This document shows, in pieces, positions 17,934 through 26,664 of a stretch of 64,000 bases of DNA. The notes beneath the pieces were generated by a model that was not told the DNA's origin, ran no database searches, and worked only from the letters and a program-made list of their open reading frames with translations. The stretch's first letter is position 1. Every line of letters starts with the position of its first letter. The stretch is from the NCBI RefSeq assembly GCF_001536285.1, contig NZ_FAOZ01000012.1, positions 1 to 64,000 on the forward strand, read 5' to 3'. The stretch is from Parafrankia irregularis. Its GTDB lineage: Bacteria > Actinomycetota > Actinomycetes > Frankiales > Frankiaceae. Position numbers and translations under genes: made by a program.

Positions 17934-18584
17934 GTGACAACACCACCGGGACTGCGAGAGCGGAAGAAGCAGGCCACGCGCGAGGCGCTGCGCGAGGCGG
18001 CCCTGCGCCTGGCCGTGGAGCGCGGACCGGACGGAGTGCGCGTTGAGGACATCGCCGAAGCGGCCGGGGTCTCGCCCCGCACGTACAACAACTACTTCGC
18101 CAGCCGCGAGCAGGCGATCGTCGCCGCCGTCACGGCGGACCGGGAGGCACGGATCGCTGCGGCGGTGGCGGCCCGGCCCGCCGAGGTGCACCTGGCCGCC
18201 GCGGTCACCGAGGCGGTGGTCGAGCAGTACACGAACACCCGCGAGGACGAACATGCGGCACTGCTGCTGATCACCACCCGGACCGCGCTGCGTGAGGCGT
18301 TCCTCGACACCACCACCGGCATCGAGGCCCCTCTTACGACTGTGATCACTGAGCGCCTCGGCGACGCCGAGGCACGCACCGCCCGCGTTCTTGCGGCGAG
18401 CGTGGCCACGGCCGTACGCATCGCGCTCGACGAGTGGCTTCAGGGCTCAGGCACGGCAGGCGCCGGCGCCACAGGACTGCTCATACCCTCCGGCTCGCTG
18501 CCCGACCTGCTCCGCAGTGCGCTGGCCCCACTCGCGCCCGCTTTCGACGCCGCCGAGAGCGCCACCCGGTCGTCATCGCCCTGA
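17934..18584 (+). CDS. TetR family transcriptional regulator
   Basis: The 216-aa regulator begins RERKKQATREALREAALRLAVERG and its HTH runs VEDIAEAAGVSPRTYNNYFASREQAI. YNNYFAS replaces the usual YxHFxxK, a known variant in actinobacteria. The C-terminal ligand domain resembles the MftR/TetR_C_17-like type (LLITTRTALREAFLDTTTGIE), which is a tentative assignment. GTG 17934 has GGAAGG at an 8-bp spacing. It probably autoregulates through the 28-bp palindrome and controls the divergent gene at 16810-17832. Confidence 0.88.
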   Translation: MTTPPGLRERKKQATREALREAALRLAVERGPDGVRVEDIAEAAGVSPRTYNNYFASREQAIVAAVTADREARIAAAVAARPAEVHLAAAVTEAVVEQYTNTREDEHAALLLITTRTALREAFLDTTTGIEAPLTTVITERLGDAEARTARVLAASVATAVRIALDEWLQGSGTAGAGATGLLIPSGSLPDLLRSALAPLAPAFDAAESATRSSSP

Positions 18585-18774
18585 CGTCCGGCGCGCTCGC
18601 CACGCCGCGCCCGGGCCCGCAGGTGCGCGAGAACGGTCGGCCAGTCCGGGTCGGCGCGCGGGCCGCCAGCCCCCGATCTCTGCCCGGAGCCAGGACGGCC
18701 AGCGGGCCGCTTCCTGCTTTTCTTCGTCCCGACACCCATCCATTACATGTCTATTCGCCGGATGCGCATTCAGC

Positions 18775-18806
18775 TCGACATCACGAAGAGCCGGACCATA
18801 TATAAT
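18775..18806 (+). promoter_or_regulatory. putative consensus-like promoter
   Basis: TCGACA (18775-18780) and TATAAT (18801-18806, part of CATATATAAT) form a sigma-70-like pair; the spacer is 18-20 bp depending on the register of the TATA run. It lies in an AT-rich patch that stands out from its surroundings. A ribosome binding site and a short frame follow 30-40 bp downstream. Confidence 0.5.
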
Positions 18807-18844
18807 CCGTGTACGGCCTACTAGCGATCAAGAACAAGGAGAAA

Positions 18845-18958
18845 GTGTGCGGCATTTATGACGGCGACAGGTTGGCTCGAGGGCCGGGGCAGCCAGTCCC
18901 TCGGACGCATCCGCACCGGTGGACGATCGTCACCGCCACGGTCGGACTGACCACCTGA
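18845..18958 (+). CDS. possible small protein or leader peptide (37 aa)
   Basis: AAGGAG (18836-18841) is followed by a GTG start and 37 codons beginning VCGIYDGDRLARG and ending at TGA 18956-18958. A consensus-like promoter lies directly upstream, so the stretch is likely transcribed and possibly translated. The product has a cysteine at position 2 and is Arg/Pro-rich; it resembles nothing I know. It could be a true small protein, a leader peptide, or the 5' part of an sRNA. The surrounding 18585-19111 holds no other gene. Confidence 0.35.
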   Translation: MCGIYDGDRLARGPGQPVPRTHPHRWTIVTATVGLTT

Positions 18959-19111
18959 CCGCGGGTACCTGTTCGAACAGCGTCTGGCGGGACAACGGCG
19001 GCCTGCTCCACGGAGGCCACGTCAGCTGAGGGTCGGACCGCCGTGACGTGCTCGGCCAGAAACGACGCGAGACCGATCGCCGCGTCCGCGACGGGCCGAC
19101 CTCGCCGGGGT

Positions 19112-19513
19112 TCACCGGGCGTCGTACTCCCGGCGGGCGGCCCTGATGTCGTCGGTGTGCCCCAGGACCCAGTTCATCAGCGGCCAGGTGCTGTCCAACA
19201 GGTCACGTCCCAGCGGAGTGAGGGCATAGTCCACCCGAGGCGGCACCGCCGCGTGCACGGTCCGGTCGACGAATCCGTCCCGTTCCAGGCCACGCAGCGC
19301 CGCGGTCAGCATTCGCTGACTGATACCCGGAATGTCCCGGCGCAGCTCGGAGAATCGCCGCGGGCTGTCGGCAAGCTTGTGCACGACCGCTATCGACCAC
19401 TTGTCACCGATGCGGTCCAGTACCTCCCGCACATGGCAGGCATCCTCGCCACGAGCGGCCAGGACGGCCGCGATCCGCTGGTGGTCGGTCTCGTCGGCGG
19501 CGCCAGTCGTCAC
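19112..19513 (-). CDS. HxlR family winged-helix regulator
   Basis: The 133-aa MarR-like HxlR protein has the family signature REVLDRIGDKWSIAVVHKL, then FSELRRDIPGISQRMLTAALRGLERDGFVDR and the wing VDYALTPLGRDLL. A cysteine just before the signature (DACHVREVL) is the redox/aldehyde-sensing position in many HxlR members. It diverges from the LUD-domain gene at 19631 with 117 bp between, which suggests it regulates that gene. Confidence 0.92.
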   Translation of the reverse strand: MTTGAADETDHQRIAAVLAARGEDACHVREVLDRIGDKWSIAVVHKLADSPRRFSELRRDIPGISQRMLTAALRGLERDGFVDRTVHAAVPPRVDYALTPLGRDLLDSTWPLMNWVLGHTDDIRAARREYDAR

Positions 19514-19630
19514 AGTTCCCTCCAGGTAACCAAGGCAGAAAAAAGTGCCGTCTTCCGGAGCAGCCTGGTCGCTATCAAGAATATGACGAGCCCCACCCGG
19601 AACGCCGACCCACCCACAGAAAGATCAGAC

Positions 19631-20263
19631 ATGACTGTCGAAGCACCGGCCCTCGACGAGGCCTTTTCCGTACCCGCCGACGAGGCGGCCCTGAACCGCG
19701 CGGCCACCGCGCTGCGGGACAACGGCTTCGTCGTCCACATCGTCGACACCGCCGCCGACGCCCGGACCCTGCTCGGCCAGCTCCTCCCCCGCGACCGCGA
19801 GATCTTCACCGCGTCCAGCCAGACACTGGAGCTCTCAGGGATCACCGCGGACATCGACACCTCGGGTGACTACGTCTCCGTTCGCGCCCAGGCCGGCCCA
19901 CCCTCCACGGACGACGTATGGAAGACGATCCGGCTCGGAGCCACCCCGGACGTCGTCGTCGGCAGCGTCCACGCGGTGACCGAGGACGGACGCCTGCTCG
20001 TCGCCTCCGCCAGCGGCAGCCAGTTCGCTCCCTACGCCTCCGGAGCCAAGCTCGCCTACTGGGTCGTCGGCGCGCAGAAAATCGTCGCGGACCTCGAGAC
20101 CGGACTGCGCCGGTTGCGCACCTACAGCCTGCCCCGCGAAGACCAGCGGCTGCGGGAACAATACAACCAGGGCTCGTTCATCGGCCGCATCCTGATCCTC
20201 GAGCGCGAGGCGTTCCCGGAGCGCGGCACGGTGGTCCTGGTCCGCGAGGTCATCGGCTACTGA
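19631..20263 (+). CDS. LUD domain-containing protein (LutC-like)
   Basis: The 210-aa protein matches the LUD domain (lactate utilisation proteins B/C). It has LNRAATALRDNGFVVHIVDTAADA, the ITADIDTSGDY region, GATPDVVVGSVHAVTEDGRLLVASASGSQ and ILILEREAFPERGTVVLV. It is a stand-alone LUD protein without LutA/LutB neighbours. Such orphans occur with HxlR or TetR genes, and their role is unclear. The ribosome binding site before ATG 19631 is weak. An in-frame ATG at 19583 would add 16 residues. Confidence 0.82.
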   Translation: MTVEAPALDEAFSVPADEAALNRAATALRDNGFVVHIVDTAADARTLLGQLLPRDREIFTASSQTLELSGITADIDTSGDYVSVRAQAGPPSTDDVWKTIRLGATPDVVVGSVHAVTEDGRLLVASASGSQFAPYASGAKLAYWVVGAQKIVADLETGLRRLRTYSLPREDQRLREQYNQGSFIGRILILEREAFPERGTVVLVREVIGY

Positions 20264-20453
20264 CAGCCACTCCCGCCACCTACGGGCCCCGTTCCCCGAA
20301 ATCATTTCGTCGGCCAGGGAACCCTTTTCCAGAGTCGAATACCGACCACACCGGACGTCGTACCCGACAGGAACTCCGTAACCTCGTCGGCGACGGCGCC
20401 GAGCCTGGCAGAACCGCTGACCGGGCAGCTGCCTGCGTACGCCGGTGACTGTG

Positions 20454-21320
20454 CTACGAGGCTCGCGCGGTTTGGGATGTCCCCGCCAGGGCGGTGCTCA
20501 GCAGGCCGGCCACCTCGATGAGCCGGCTGCCGAGCTCGGCGATGCGGGCACCCGACAACGGCGCCGGCAGGCAGGTCAGGCCGAGCAACAGGACGGGCTG
20601 GGCCCCCGGGCCGGGTACCGCGATGTTGATCGAGGTCGTGTCGTACTCACGGCTGAGCTCGAGATCCTGGACCAGGTAGTGGTCATCGCCAGTCAGTTCC
20701 TCCGTGAGCCGCTCCAACAGCCCGGGCAGGCCGAGGCGGCTGGCGAGGCGACGCAGTTGTTCGGTGGGCGCGGGTGCCAGCTCGACGGCGTAGCCCCGCG
20801 CCCGGACCGAGGCCAACGCCGCGGCGTAGTACTCGCGGTGCGCGGCCGGCGCCTGCGCCAGCCAGCGGTCGGTGTCGTCGCCGGCGAGGACGGCGGTCCC
20901 GAACGGTGGACGGAGCGGGACCGTGGAGCCGACCCGCAGGCCCCCGGCCGCGGCCCGCGGATGGCGAACCTCGTCGACGACGGTCATCTGATCTCGGCCG
21001 ATGGTCAGCACCAGGCAGTTCGCACCGGCGGCGGCGCTGAGCTCTGCCATGGCGGGCCGGGCGAAGGCGAGCGCGGGAAACCCGTCGTCGGCCGCCCGGC
21101 CGACCGCGACCAGACCCGGGCCGAGGCAGTAGCGCTTGCGGACCGGGTCACGCAGCAGCCAGCCTGCCGAGGTGAGGGCGCTGAGCATCGAGTGGCAGGT
21201 GGACTTGTTCACGCCGAGGCCGCGGGTGACGTCCGCCAGGGTCACGCCCTCGGTCGGACGCAGCGCGATCAGCTCGATGAGCGCCACGACTCTGTCTGTC
21301 TGCGGCGAGGGACGGGCCAT
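20454..21320 (-). CDS. IclR family transcriptional regulator
   Basis: The 288-aa protein has an N-terminal winged helix (ALIELIALRPTEGVTLADVTRGLGVNKSTCHSMLSALTSAGWLLRD) and the IclR effector domain (FARPAMAELSAAAGANCLVL; GLRVGSTVPLRPPFGTAVLA). The start is ATG 21320; longer frames upstream enter the operator region. It is divergent from the molybdopterin oxidoreductase and probably controls it through the inverted repeats at 21337-21382 in response to an aromatic or small-acid substrate. Confidence 0.9.
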   Translation of the reverse strand: MARPSPQTDRVVALIELIALRPTEGVTLADVTRGLGVNKSTCHSMLSALTSAGWLLRDPVRKRYCLGPGLVAVGRAADDGFPALAFARPAMAELSAAAGANCLVLTIGRDQMTVVDEVRHPRAAAGGLRVGSTVPLRPPFGTAVLAGDDTDRWLAQAPAAHREYYAAALASVRARGYAVELAPAPTEQLRRLASRLGLPGLLERLTEELTGDDHYLVQDLELSREYDTTSINIAVPGPGAQPVLLLGLTCLPAPLSGARIAELGSRLIEVAGLLSTALAGTSQTARAS

Positions 21321-21336
21321 GGCGGTACTTTTGCGT

Positions 21337-21382
21337 GCATGGTTGCATAGTGCAACCCTTGTGGTGCATGTCTCAACCATGC
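21337..21382. promoter_or_regulatory. nested inverted repeats, putative IclR operator
   Basis: GGTTGCA-TAG-TGCAACC is a perfect 7-bp inverted repeat at 21341-21357. A wider pair, GCATGGTTG (21337-21345) and CAACCATGC (21374-21382), is also perfect. Both lie in the 93-bp gap between the divergent IclR and oxidoreductase starts. The arrangement resembles two overlapping half-site pairs for an IclR dimer of dimers. Confidence 0.65.
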
Positions 21383-21413
21383 GAGTCTGCCGCCATGCAC
21401 GATCTGGTGATCC

Positions 21414-23585
21414 ATGAATCCTGAGTCCTCTCACCTCCATGGGCGCACAGGCACCGCGGCCGGGCTGCTCGACGGGCCGGCCGGCACCGTCCGCACCTAC
21501 TGCCGGCTCTGCGAGGCCGGCTGCGGAACGGTCGCCACGGTCGAGCGCGGCCACCTCGTCCGTCTCCGTCCGGACCACGATCACGTTGTCACCCGCGGCG
21601 CCGCGTGCAACAAGGGACTTCGCGCCATCGACCTGCACCGCGACCCGGACCGGCTGCGGGTACCACTACGCAGGGAAGGCGACCGCTTCGTCCCCGTCTC
21701 GTGGGACGAAGCCCTGGCGGAGATCGCCGCGCGGATGCGGGACGCCATGTCCGAGCACGGCCCGAGGGCGGCGGGCATCTACATCGGGAACCCGGTCGCG
21801 TTCAACGCCCTGGGCAGCGCGGCCTCGGGGCACTTCGCGGGCGCGCTGGGGACGGACCGGGTCTTCTCCGCCGCCACTCAGGACTGTTCCAACAAGTACG
21901 CGGTCGCCGAGCTGCTCTACGGCTCGCCCAGCGCGAACCCGATCCCCGATCTCAGGCGCACCGAGCTGCTTCTCGTGATCGGCTCGAACCCGCGGGTCAG
22001 CAAGTCGTCTTTCATCAGCGTCGCCAACCCGGTCGTGGAGCTGCGGCGAATTCGCGACCGCGGCGGCCGGGTCGTGTTCGTGAACCCCGTCGACGTCGAA
22101 CCGGACATCGGCCCGACGTTGCAGATCCGGCCGGACAGCGACCCGTACCTGCTCGCCGCGATCCTGCATGAGATCCACCGCACGGTGGGTTTCCGGACGG
22201 GTGCCGCGCAGGGGGCGGTCACCGGTGCCGAGCAGGTCGCCGCGTTCGTCGCCCCGTACTCACCCGACGCGGTGGCCGACGTCGTGGGCCTTCCCGCCGA
22301 GGTCATCGCACAGCTCGCCCGGGACTTCGCGGCCGCCGGGTCCGCGGCGATCCATGTGTCCACCGGCCTGAACATGGGCCGCCAAGGTGCTCTCGCCTAC
22401 TGGCTCGTCCAGATGCTTCTCCTGCTGACGGGAAACCTCGACCGGCCCGGCGGGAACTACTTCCCCGCCCGTGGGATCGGGGCACGCTTCGGACCCGTCG
22501 ACCGGACCGCGGCCTCGTTCCGCACGACCGAATGGGGTGACTTCCGGCGCGCGATGGGTCTGCTTCCCGCCGCCCTGCTCCCCGAGTTCATCGGCGCGGA
22601 CGAGGAGCCGTTGCGGGCGCTGGTCGTCGTGGCGGGAAACCCGGCGCTCAGCGTCGGCGGCGGCCCCCAGCTCACGGAGTCACTGAGGTCGCTGGACCTG
22701 CTCGTCACGATCGACCTCTACCGCAACGCCACCGGTGAGCTCGCCGATTTCGTGCTCCCGGCCACCGACCAGTTCGAGCGACCGGATCTCAACACCTTCG
22801 TCCAGGGCATTCAGGTGGAGCCCTACCTGCAGTGGACGCCGGCCGTGGTCGAGGCGGACGCGCAGCAGCGCGAGGAGTGGCGCATCCTCGGCCAGCTGCT
22901 GCAGGCGATGGGCCGCACCCCCCTGCTCGACCCGGCCGCGACCGATGCCCTGCCCCTGCTGTTCGACCGGGCGCTCGCCCCGAAGGGCCTCGACGTGCCC
23001 GCGCTGCGCACGGCGGGTGGAGTCGTGCCGTTGCATGAGGACGGCGCCGAACGCTCCCGGGAACGGCTGGGGGTCGACGGCCCGCTCGAATGCGTGCCTG
23101 AGGCACTCGGCTCGACTCTCACCCGGGGGCACGCCCTGTTCGAGGAGCTCCAGGCAGAGGATCCCGGGCGCTTCAAACTGGTCACGAGACGAACCCGGGA
23201 CGCGATGAACTCGGCCATGGGAAACCTGCCGACGAAACGCCCCGGCGACTGGCCGAACCCGCTCTGGATGAACCCGCGGGATGCCGCCGGCCTCGGTCTC
23301 ACCCCTGGGTCACGGGTCTCGGTCAGCAACGAGTGGGGCGCGCTGGCCGCCGAGGTGCAGTTCGATCCGCGGCTGCGCCCCGGCGTGGTGGCGATGACCC
23401 ACGGTTTCGGCAATGCGGGCACGACCGGTATGCCGGTGGCCCAGCGGCGTGGCGGTGCGAACGTGAACGTCCTGACACCGCGCGGACCGGGGGCCTTCGA
23501 TCCCGTGAGCTGCATGTCCCACATCACCGCGATTCCCGTCGACGTGTGCGCCGAGCCGGACGTCGCCCCATCCCCCGCCCGCTAG
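21414..23585 (+). CDS. molybdopterin-dependent oxidoreductase (4Fe-4S, DMSO-reductase family)
   Basis: The 723-aa protein has the N-terminal 4Fe-4S motif with C30, C33, C37 and C65 (TYCRLCEAGCG...GAACNKG) and the molybdopterin domains ISWDEAL-like (VPVSWDEAL) and LLVIGSNPRVS. The C-terminal Molydop_binding domain contains FKLVTRRTRDAMNS and MTHGFGNAGT. C158 in TQDCSNKY lies where the Mo/W ligand is expected, as a cysteine-ligated, NapA/FdhF-like site; this alignment is mine and untested. There is no Tat signal, so it is cytoplasmic. It is followed by two NTF2-fold proteins on the same strand, and all are probably induced by relief of the divergent IclR repressor. Confidence 0.88.
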   Translation: MNPESSHLHGRTGTAAGLLDGPAGTVRTYCRLCEAGCGTVATVERGHLVRLRPDHDHVVTRGAACNKGLRAIDLHRDPDRLRVPLRREGDRFVPVSWDEALAEIAARMRDAMSEHGPRAAGIYIGNPVAFNALGSAASGHFAGALGTDRVFSAATQDCSNKYAVAELLYGSPSANPIPDLRRTELLLVIGSNPRVSKSSFISVANPVVELRRIRDRGGRVVFVNPVDVEPDIGPTLQIRPDSDPYLLAAILHEIHRTVGFRTGAAQGAVTGAEQVAAFVAPYSPDAVADVVGLPAEVIAQLARDFAAAGSAAIHVSTGLNMGRQGALAYWLVQMLLLLTGNLDRPGGNYFPARGIGARFGPVDRTAASFRTTEWGDFRRAMGLLPAALLPEFIGADEEPLRALVVVAGNPALSVGGGPQLTESLRSLDLLVTIDLYRNATGELADFVLPATDQFERPDLNTFVQGIQVEPYLQWTPAVVEADAQQREEWRILGQLLQAMGRTPLLDPAATDALPLLFDRALAPKGLDVPALRTAGGVVPLHEDGAERSRERLGVDGPLECVPEALGSTLTRGHALFEELQAEDPGRFKLVTRRTRDAMNSAMGNLPTKRPGDWPNPLWMNPRDAAGLGLTPGSRVSVSNEWGALAAEVQFDPRLRPGVVAMTHGFGNAGTTGMPVAQRRGGANVNVLTPRGPGAFDPVSCMSHITAIPVDVCAEPDVAPSPAR

Positions 23586-23627
23586 CCGTCCACCATCCTT
23601 CCGCCGGCCGGCACCAAGGAGCTGACC

Positions 23628-24089
23628 ATGCCCGACACCACGGCGCTCGCGACCCCCAAGGAGATCGTCGCCGCGTTCACGGAAGCGATGTACACCCGCG
23701 ACTGGGAGCGCGCGCGCACGTTCTTCGGCCCGGATTCCGTCTACTGGGACGTGCCCACCGGCCCGACCGTGGCGGCCAGAGGCCCGGAGGACATCATCGC
23801 CCGGGCCACGTCGGTCCTCGACGCCCTCGTCTTCTACGGCAACGATCATCTTCGGACGGTGGCCGCCGGGGACACGGTCATGACCGAGCACGCGGAGATC
23901 TGGCAGTTCGCCGGTGGGGAGAAGATCGTGCTCCCCTGCGTCTCGGTGCAGGTCGTACGCGACGGTGTGATCGCCATCTGGAAAGACTACTGGGACCTCC
24001 AGGCCCTCCTCACGAAGGCGCCCCCGTCCTGGATCGCGAACCTCGGACGTGACCGGTCCTGGCTTTATGACGCCACCGGGGTCCGGTGA
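23628..24089 (+). CDS. nuclear transport factor 2/SnoaL-like protein 1
   Basis: The 153-aa protein has a cone-shaped NTF2-like fold: FTEAMYTRDWERARTFFGPDSVYWDVP, GPEDIIARA, the NDHLRTVAAGDTVMTEHAEIW stretch and DGVIAIWKDYWD. This pattern fits limonene-1,2-epoxide hydrolase/SnoaL-like enzymes, where Asp/Arg/His pockets act on small hydrophobic rings. AAGGAG precedes the ATG. It lies 42 bp after the oxidoreductase and 59 bp before its own paralogue. Confidence 0.85.
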   Translation: MPDTTALATPKEIVAAFTEAMYTRDWERARTFFGPDSVYWDVPTGPTVAARGPEDIIARATSVLDALVFYGNDHLRTVAAGDTVMTEHAEIWQFAGGEKIVLPCVSVQVVRDGVIAIWKDYWDLQALLTKAPPSWIANLGRDRSWLYDATGVR

Positions 24090-24148
24090 CGGAACACGGC
24101 GACGCCCGCAGCCCTTTCCGTACCGTTGCACCGTACAAGGAGCCGACC

Positions 24149-24613
24149 ATGACCGACGCCCCGTCCGCGACGAGCGCCGAGGCGCTTGTAGCGGAGTTCT
24201 GGAAGACACTTTTCGCCCGTGGCTGGGAGCACCTCCACGTCTTCTTCGGCGACGACTCCGTGTACTGGGACGTGCCCGCAGGGCCCGCCCTGGCGGCCAA
24301 AGGGCCGAAAGGCATCGTCGCTCGCGCGAAGTCCGTCCTGGACAGCCTCACCGCCTTTGAGAACGATCAGATCAGGATGGTCAGCGAAGGCGACACGGTG
24401 ATGACGGAGCATCACGAGATCTGGCGCTTCGCCTCGGGCGAGGAAATCGTGCTGCCCTGCCTGTCGGTGCAGGTCGTCCAGGACGGTGTGATCGCCCTCT
24501 GGAAGGACTACTGGGATATGCAGACCCTGATGGGCCGCGCGCCCGCGGAATGGCGCGAGGGCCTCGCCAACGGGGACTTCTCCTGGATCGTCGACGCCAC
24601 CGGCAGCCGCTAA
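24149..24613 (+). CDS. nuclear transport factor 2/SnoaL-like protein 2
   Basis: The 154-aa paralogue of the preceding gene shares well over half of its positions. Identical blocks are VYWDVP, GDTVMTEH, IVLPC, SVQVV and WKDYWD, plus an identical AAGGAGCNGACCATG leader (24137-24151). A local tandem duplication is therefore likely. NTF2-fold proteins can work as heterodimers, so the pair may form one enzyme acting on the oxidoreductase product; that is inference. Start ATG 24149. Confidence 0.85.
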   Translation: MTDAPSATSAEALVAEFWKTLFARGWEHLHVFFGDDSVYWDVPAGPALAAKGPKGIVARAKSVLDSLTAFENDQIRMVSEGDTVMTEHHEIWRFASGEEIVLPCLSVQVVQDGVIALWKDYWDMQTLMGRAPAEWREGLANGDFSWIVDATGSR

Positions 24614-25067
24614 GCCGTGTCCAGCCGATCACGTGCATCGTTCAGGGGCACCAAGTCCTTCCTGACAGCCGGAGCCGCGTTTTCGGTGGACTTCGCCCCT
24701 GCAGGTGCGAGGCCGTGTCGAGGGCATCGGGCACCGCGAAGCGCGCAATGCAGCAGCCGGCCAGCCGCCACCCCCTACTGCCGTTTTACCTGTTGCGCAG
24801 GCACTTTCGAGACCTGCGGCTCGCGGCGGTCTGGTTGGGAGGACGAACCGCAGGCGGCGGGAGCTCGTACTCGTCAACACTGCGCCGAGGAGATGTCCCC
24901 CAGACGATCGACGTTCGGTGGCTACGCTCGTCTACGTTCCTGGTCACGGAGGTGAGCTGCAGCCTGCTCGCGATTTGTCAGATGCGTGAGCAGGTCGGTA
25001 TGAGTGAAGCGGGTCCCGCAGGTACTGACCGCCACCCAAATGGGGTGGTGCGTCCGAAGGAGCTGCG
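24614..25067. other. 454-bp gap without a supported gene
   Basis: Open frames here show no conserved domain, no ribosome binding site and irregular codon use. The right end carries the GAAGGAG ribosome binding site of the next small gene. I see no strong hairpin or repeat. Confidence 0.5.
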
Positions 25068-25277
25068 GTGTCCATGCCTGCCGACTCGGTTGTGGTCCGG
25101 GTTCTTGTGGTGGCGCTGTGCGCCACCGTCTCTCTGATCGTCGCCTTGGTGGCCGGCATGCTGGTTCGGCTGGACGGGGCGAGCCTGCCCAGCGCGGTTA
25201 TGGCCGGCGGTGGGGCATTCGCCGCCGCGATGTTCTTGACGCTCGCCGTGGCCGGGGTGCTAGCGCGAGGACTGTAG
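25068..25277 (+). CDS. small two-helix membrane protein
   Basis: The 69-aa protein has two hydrophobic segments: VRVLVVALCATVSLIVALVAGMLV (about 9-32) and AVMAGGGAFAAAMFLTLAVAGVLA (about 43-66), joined by RLDGASLPS. GAAGGAG sits 5 bp before GTG 25068; an in-frame ATG follows at 25074. It is unlike any named family I know. A CCCTCT-G-AGAGGG hairpin lies 24 bp after the stop (25301-25313). The response regulator begins 223 bp later and is not clearly in the same operon. Confidence 0.6.
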   Translation: MSMPADSVVVRVLVVALCATVSLIVALVAGMLVRLDGASLPSAVMAGGGAFAAAMFLTLAVAGVLARGL

Positions 25278-25500
25278 CCGACGGGTCTGGCTGGAGGTTC
25301 CCCTCTGAGAGGGCCTCGGTACGCGGGTGCTGATCGGGAGTCCCGGGGATTGCTCCTCTCGGCCTGGCCGTGTGGCGACTGGCGCAGGTGTACATCTCCC
25401 TCGCGCCGACGGTGCCTGGCACACCACATGTTCAAAAGCCGCCGAGGGTGTCGGCCGGTCGACCAGGTGGTGTGGGTGGCCGCCTCACTAAGCTGGTGGG

Positions 25501-26178
25501 GTGGTGTTACGCGTGGTCTTGGCCGACGACTCTCTGCTGATGCGTGAGGGTGTGGGCCGGCTCCTGGAGCTTCAGCCCGGCATTACCGTCGTCGGATCGT
25601 GTGGCGATCTGGAGGGGCTTTTCGCCATGGTGGAGGCCGAGCGGCCGGACGCTGTGGTGACAGATGTGCGCATGCCGCCGACCGGCACGGACGAGGGCAT
25701 CCGTGCCGCCTCCCACCTGAGGTCCAGCCATCCCGGGATCGGGGTGGTGGTGCTCTCCCAGTACGCGAGCCCGGAGTATGCGTTGAGCCTGTTCGAAGGA
25801 GGCAGCGCGGGCCGGGCGTACCTGCTGAAGGACAGGGTCGGCGAGCCGCAGCACCTGGCCGATGCGGTGCGCGCGGTCGCCGCCGGTCGTTCGGTGGTGG
25901 ACCCGGTGGTGGTGGAGGCGCTGGTCACGGCCCGGACGTCCACCCGGACATCAGTGCTGGCCTCGCTCAGCCCGCGGGAACGGGAGGTCCTGTCCCAGAT
26001 CGCGCAGGGAAAGAGCAACGCCGCGGTCGGCGCCTCGATCTTTCTTACTGAGAGGGCTGTGGAGAAACACATCAACACCCTCTTCGCGAAGCTCGGGCTG
26101 ACCAACGAGCCGGATGTCAACCGGCGTGTGAAGGCTGTCCTCATCTACCTTGCGGAGGAACAGGCCGCCGGGCCCTGA
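25501..26178 (+). CDS. NarL/FixJ-type response regulator
   Basis: The 225-aa protein has an N-terminal receiver domain (VVLADDSLLMREG; phospho-acceptor D55 in VTDVRMPP; switch lysine in LLKDR). The C-terminal LuxR-type HTH is LSPREREVLSQIAQGKSNAAVGASIFLTERAVEKHINTLFAKLGL. It would be phosphorylated by a HisKA_3-type kinase, and the one encoded at 26627-28729 is the obvious candidate although it lies on the other strand. GTG 25501 (or the next codon, also GTG) is the start. Confidence 0.93.
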   Translation: MVLRVVLADDSLLMREGVGRLLELQPGITVVGSCGDLEGLFAMVEAERPDAVVTDVRMPPTGTDEGIRAASHLRSSHPGIGVVVLSQYASPEYALSLFEGGSAGRAYLLKDRVGEPQHLADAVRAVAAGRSVVDPVVVEALVTARTSTRTSVLASLSPREREVLSQIAQGKSNAAVGASIFLTERAVEKHINTLFAKLGLTNEPDVNRRVKAVLIYLAEEQAAGP

Positions 26179-26199
26179 AGCGGCGTCCTGAAACGGCAC

Positions 26200-26228
26200 C
26201 GCAGCGGTGGCTCTGTCCTACCGCTGCG
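26200..26228 (+). terminator. hairpin between the two response regulators
   Basis: CGCAGCGGT (26200-26208) pairs perfectly with ACCGCTGCG (26220-26228) around an 11-nt loop, 21 bp after the stop of the first regulator. There is no T-run. It suggests that the two regulator genes are separate transcription units or are attenuated between. Confidence 0.5.
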
Positions 26229-26283
26229 CCGAGTCGTGCCAGCACCCTGTACCGGGCCGGACCCGGCCGGCACCATCGGACGC

Positions 26284-26664
26284 ATGGCAGTGAACGGCGA
26301 GGGCGGTGCGGTCGCGGTGCTCGTCGTCGACGACCAGGATCTGTTCCGGGGAATTACGTGTGCCCTGGTCGGGATGGTGCCCGGCTGGCGGGTGGTGGCC
26401 GAGGCGGCGTCCGGCGAGGAAGGTGTCATCCTCGTCCAGCGGATCCGGCCGGCTGTCGTGCTGATGGACGTCTACCTGCCCGGTATCAACGGGATCGAGG
26501 CGACCAGGCGGATCGTCGCAGGCAATCCGACGGTGAATGTCCTGCTCATGTCGAGCTATGCGGCCGACGACCTGCCACCGGGGACTGACGACTGTGGCGC
26601 CGCCGGCTACATCCGCAAGGATGAGCTCACGCCTGCGATCCTGCTGGAGCTCCTTCGGAGGTAG
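26284..26664 (+). CDS. stand-alone receiver-domain protein
   Basis: The 126-aa protein is a receiver domain only. It has VLVVDDQDLFR, phospho-acceptor D62 in VLMDVYLPG, the threonine/serine switch position in LLMSSYAAD and K in YIRKDE. It has no DNA-binding output, so it may act as a phosphate sink or through protein contact. The last helix is short and ends at LLRR. Its 3' end overlaps the convergent histidine kinase gene by 38 bp. ATG 26284 is favoured over 26236 because the receiver fold begins 10 residues later. Confidence 0.82.
   Translation: MAVNGEGGAVAVLVVDDQDLFRGITCALVGMVPGWRVVAEAASGEEGVILVQRIRPAVVLMDVYLPGINGIEATRRIVAGNPTVNVLLMSSYAADDLPPGTDDCGAAGYIRKDELTPAILLELLRR

Noticed and set aside
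24550-25137. 195-codon plus-strand frame after the SnoaL pair
   Set aside because: It starts inside the upstream gene, has no ribosome binding site and overlaps the small membrane protein in another frame.
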